Shown: positions 61,001 through 64,000 of the stretch, in pieces
Position numbering within the stretch: the first letter of the stretch is position 1
Layout: each line of letters opens with the position of its first letter
Assembly: GCA_003952965.2 (NCBI GenBank)
Contig: CM025850.1
Coordinates: 17,918,376-17,982,375 of the forward strand
Reading direction: 5' to 3'
DNA length: 64,000 nucleotides
Source: Morella rubra
Lineage: Eukaryota; Streptophyta; Magnoliopsida; Fagales; Myricaceae
Translations under genes and position numbers: made by a program
Notes under the pieces: generated by a model
Database searches by the model: none
Told to the model about the DNA's origin: nothing
Seen by the model: only the letters and a program-made list of their open reading frames with translations

Positions 61001-63740
61001 AGTGACCTCCGTTAAAGCTAATACATTTGAGTCCACGAGAGTTTGATATTATAAATTTAGAAGACTATCTTTATGTTCCAGAACTTTTGGAAATTTAGTT
61101 TCCTGTTCCAAAACTTTGTTTTTGTTTTGACACTTGTTATTTGACAGATCGTCTTGTCATTAACTCTGGTATTATTGATAGTCTGTTTTGAAAAAGTGAG
61201 TCGTGGACTCAGTAAATCGTTAAAACAAAAATTGAACTTTATGTGATATTGTTCAGTGGGAGATAAGCATAGATGTATTACCTGTATACTTTTGAGATTT
61301 TTTCGCCTTGGAGACGGCTATTTATATTCTAAACATGACACCTACTAAAACTATACGTAAAACTCATTATGCATCATGGACTGGTGAGACCAAGTTTAGA
61401 TCATTTGAGAGTATGTGGTGATATCTATCTCAAATCAAAGAGTTCGATGTGAAGAAGTTGAAATAAAAGATTTGTAGGTTACCCAAAAATGGTTCGTTGG
61501 GTATTATTTTTTAAACCCAAGTGAACCAAAGGTGATTATTAGAAGGAAAATTATATTTTAAAAGAAGTACGGCCTAAGTGAATGAGAAAGTGTGACAGTT
61601 CTTGATGAAATAGTTAGCTGGGCCAATACTTTAAGCAGATGAGATCAATAGACAAGAGATGTTACTAAACCTGCTGATGAGTTTAGAACTTAGAAGCGTT
61701 AGCTGAGAATCTATTTAGATGAGATGATCAAATTGTTTGATTTCTCACAAAACATGGATGAACCTTGTATTGACAAGAAGTCAGTGGGAGTTTAGTAGTG
61801 TTTATAGTTCTTTATGTTAGTAATATTCTACTTGTGGAAATGACATCGAAGAGATATCATAAGTGAAAAATATGGTTCACGAATCATATTTTTCAAGTCA
61901 AAGACCTTTGGAAGTATTCCACGTTCTTAGAACCAAATTGTTTGGAAACTGAGAGAAGAGGTTTTTGGACTACATTGACAAATATTGGCAATGATGATTT
62001 AAAGAATACCAAGGAAGGATTTTATCCTTTGGGTATAGTATTCATCTTTCTAGGAAGAGAAAGATAAGACCATATCTCAGTCATGCAGTTGGCATTGTAA
62101 ATGGATATTAATTTGACATGGGCTTTGAAAGCTGGATGCGGTCAAGAGTATTCTCAAGTACTTAAAAAGTACTCAGCACCATTTGCTAGCGTTCAAAGTT
62201 GAGAATTTGCGGACTGTCCAGAGATGCACAAGTTCAGTTATTATTGATAATTGATCAATTTTGAACTTATGTGTATACATTGGGTAAAAGTGCATGGAAT
62301 TGCAAGAGTTGCAAGCTAAATATCGCTGAAGGCAAAGTACATAGAAAGAAGATACTTGATATGGTGAATTGGAGTGATGTCGTGATGGCTGGTGTAATGT
62401 TAACCTAGTACATTGCGAGTTCGTTTTCACCAAATTACTAACTCAAAAATGTTTGAGACACATTTAGAGTCTGTATGGGTATCAAATACCTATATAAATG
62501 GTTTTGAGTGCAAGTGGGAAATATTGGAAATATGTCCTCAAAATTAGTTATTATAATAATTATAAGATAATTATTTCTTTTATTGTCACATATATTTAAT
62601 ACATGTTGGGTATTGTTGTAACATAAGATGTTACACAATCATATTGTTAAGAAATTGTAGAAAAGTCATGCCAATGACCAAAAATCAAAAGGTGGTAAGT
62701 ATGAATTTTTTGGTTCCTTGTTCACTTAACAGTTGTTCTGGACTGAGGTACATATTTATGTACAAATAGGTTTACAGTCATTGTGTCCCTATTAAAATAG
62801 GATGATGGACTCATCATTGAGGTAGTGACCTTAAGCAGATGAGTGGGTGCACTGTAAGAGTACATGCACTAAATGAGATCAAATATGGACACCTTTTAGA
62901 AGTGTTCACTAATGTTGAGAAGCTATTTAGCACAATTAGCTTATTGTATCCTTAGACTTGAGAGTTTATGCAGGTCTATTTGTTGTGTACTTGTGCTTTG
63001 ACCGAGTCATTTGGTGATGATCTCGAGTTTAAATATTCCATACAACATTGAGTCTTGTACATGATTCATAAGCTTGTGTAAATGCTCAACAAGGAATCCA
63101 CCAGTCTCTTTGTGAGACAGGATATTCAGTATATCTGTATAGAGTTGAACTCGAAAAGAAATCACTGGCCAGTGAACTTTTACGAAAATATTTTTTCCAA
63201 ATTAATATATATATATATATAATATTTATTTGTGAAATTTTTTTGTAAACAATTTGAGAGTCCAAATGAGTTATAGATTATGAATTAATAATATTTTAAT
63301 CGGTGATATTATTCCAGTCCTAACATGGTGGAAGAATAAATAAACAAATAATTGTTAGCAAAAGGGATTTCACGAAAATAGTTTTCTATTGTCCCCCATA
63401 AAAAGAGTTTTTCATGATGATCCTATAGCCAAGATTTGAGATCCTTAAAGATCCCAAGCATAAGCATAGGAGAAGCTCTGAGTAAGCCATTATAAATAGC
63501 TCAAACTTCATTTGAGAGATAGAGAAGTCATTTTTGAGAGAATCTTTCTCTCTAAAAACTCTCTCTAGAGTTCTCTCTCTTTCTTAATAGCTGTGTGCGT
63601 GGATTTAAAGGAGGTAGAATGCTTGGGCTGCTTGATTTCAAAGATCTAGAATTCTACTATGAAATCTTACAGTTCTTTGTCTGGCTTCGGTTTTTGTTAT
63701 TGTCATTAGATGAAGTTTGTTTATGGTTTGCTTATGTAAT

Positions 63741-64000
63741 CATCCATATGGTTTTGTAATTCATGTTACGAACAGTACTTAAGTCCCTGTGGTTCATTTT
63801 ATGTAGATAGTGAAAATTTATTTGTACCATGGAGGCAAATTAAGCTGAGTGTCTGGAGAATATGTTGGGGGGAAGTTGTATACGTAAGAAACTTTGACCA
63901 AGACTACCTATATGTCATACATTTGTGGACATTTATAAGGAAAGATCTGAAGTATCATAAGCTTGTGGACCTATGGTGCTACTTTGATGGGGAATCCTTT
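63741..64000. other. Right flank of the Copia element
   Basis: No gene recognised. The words ACTTAAGTCCCTGTGGTTCA near 63,777 resemble a MULE-like end running out of the window. Confidence 0.35.

Larger units (their letters stand above)
54256..63740 (+). mobile_element. Copia element, broken, with solo LTR nested in its 5' part
   Basis: Plus orientation. Left LTR from about 54,256 (TTTTGGAAATATGCCC) to about 55,556; right LTR from about 62,522 (TATTGGAAATATGTCC), preceded by the purine tract CAAGTGGGAAAT, to about 63,710. Internal part: gag about 60,050-60,860 with LTGLNFLDWKRNLMIVLT and the zinc knuckle CFHYGKPGHWKKNC, then short pol remnants to 62,520 (for example TKFRSFESMWWYLSQIKEF). The gag matches the Copia class with the EGML(M/V)I end. 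The two LTRs are visibly diverged and the pol region is much shorter than usual with many breaks, so it is an old fossil. A 3.8-kb unit at 55,699-59,482 lies between left LTR and gag. Confidence 0.82.

Overview
This is plant nuclear DNA, most likely from a woody eudicot. The organism is inferred from AT-rich sequence, long introns with GT/AG borders, plant-type gene products (a UDP-arabinose 4-epimerase, an LRR receptor-like protein, a plant Twinkle-like primase homolog) and the mix of Copia, Ty3/gypsy, Athila-like, hAT and MULE-type repeats. No species can be named from the sequence alone.

Host genes occupy the left two thirds. (1) <1-6,348, plus: the 3' part of a Twinkle-like TOPRIM primase homolog, seven exons visible, ending without a helicase domain; a short LINE copy sits in its last intron. 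(2) 7,464-9,156, plus: a two-exon gene for a secreted/membrane LRR receptor-like protein of 529 residues whose kinase domain has lost its catalytic motifs. (3) 10,354-20,533, minus: a complete eight-exon N-terminal protein methyltransferase (NTM1, 276 residues) whose long introns hold several small inverted-repeat elements. (4) 34,614-40,299, minus: a complete ten-exon UDP-arabinose 4-epimerase (417 residues, Golgi type II membrane protein) with a small solo LTR in intron 2. Genes 2 and 3 are convergent. The four genes act in unrelated processes (organelle DNA metabolism, surface signalling, protein N-terminal methylation, cell-wall sugar supply) and nothing suggests co-regulation.

The rest is mostly repeats. 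21.0-32.9 kb is a nest: a gypsy-type element whose 5' LTR is split by two long LTR-like units and two Copia fragments, and whose 3' LTR is split by a MITE and by a hAT element that itself holds a second hAT element. 33.2-33.8 kb is a MULE-type MITE. 41.1-48.3 kb is gene-poor, with MITEs, a 95-bp tandem duplication and decayed copies of the small LTR. 48.3-52.9 kb is an Athila-like element reduced to LTRs and gag. 54.2-63.7 kb is an old Copia element whose 5' end is interrupted by a 3.8-kb solo LTR.

The least explained signal is shared by three long LTR-like units (21.8-22.9, 22.9-26.7 and 55.7-59.5 kb): each carries the same short coding-like stretch ending in a V/I-D-x-T-S acidic tail, beside a GAGTC(N5)GACTC foldback. 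No clearly new cellular system was found.
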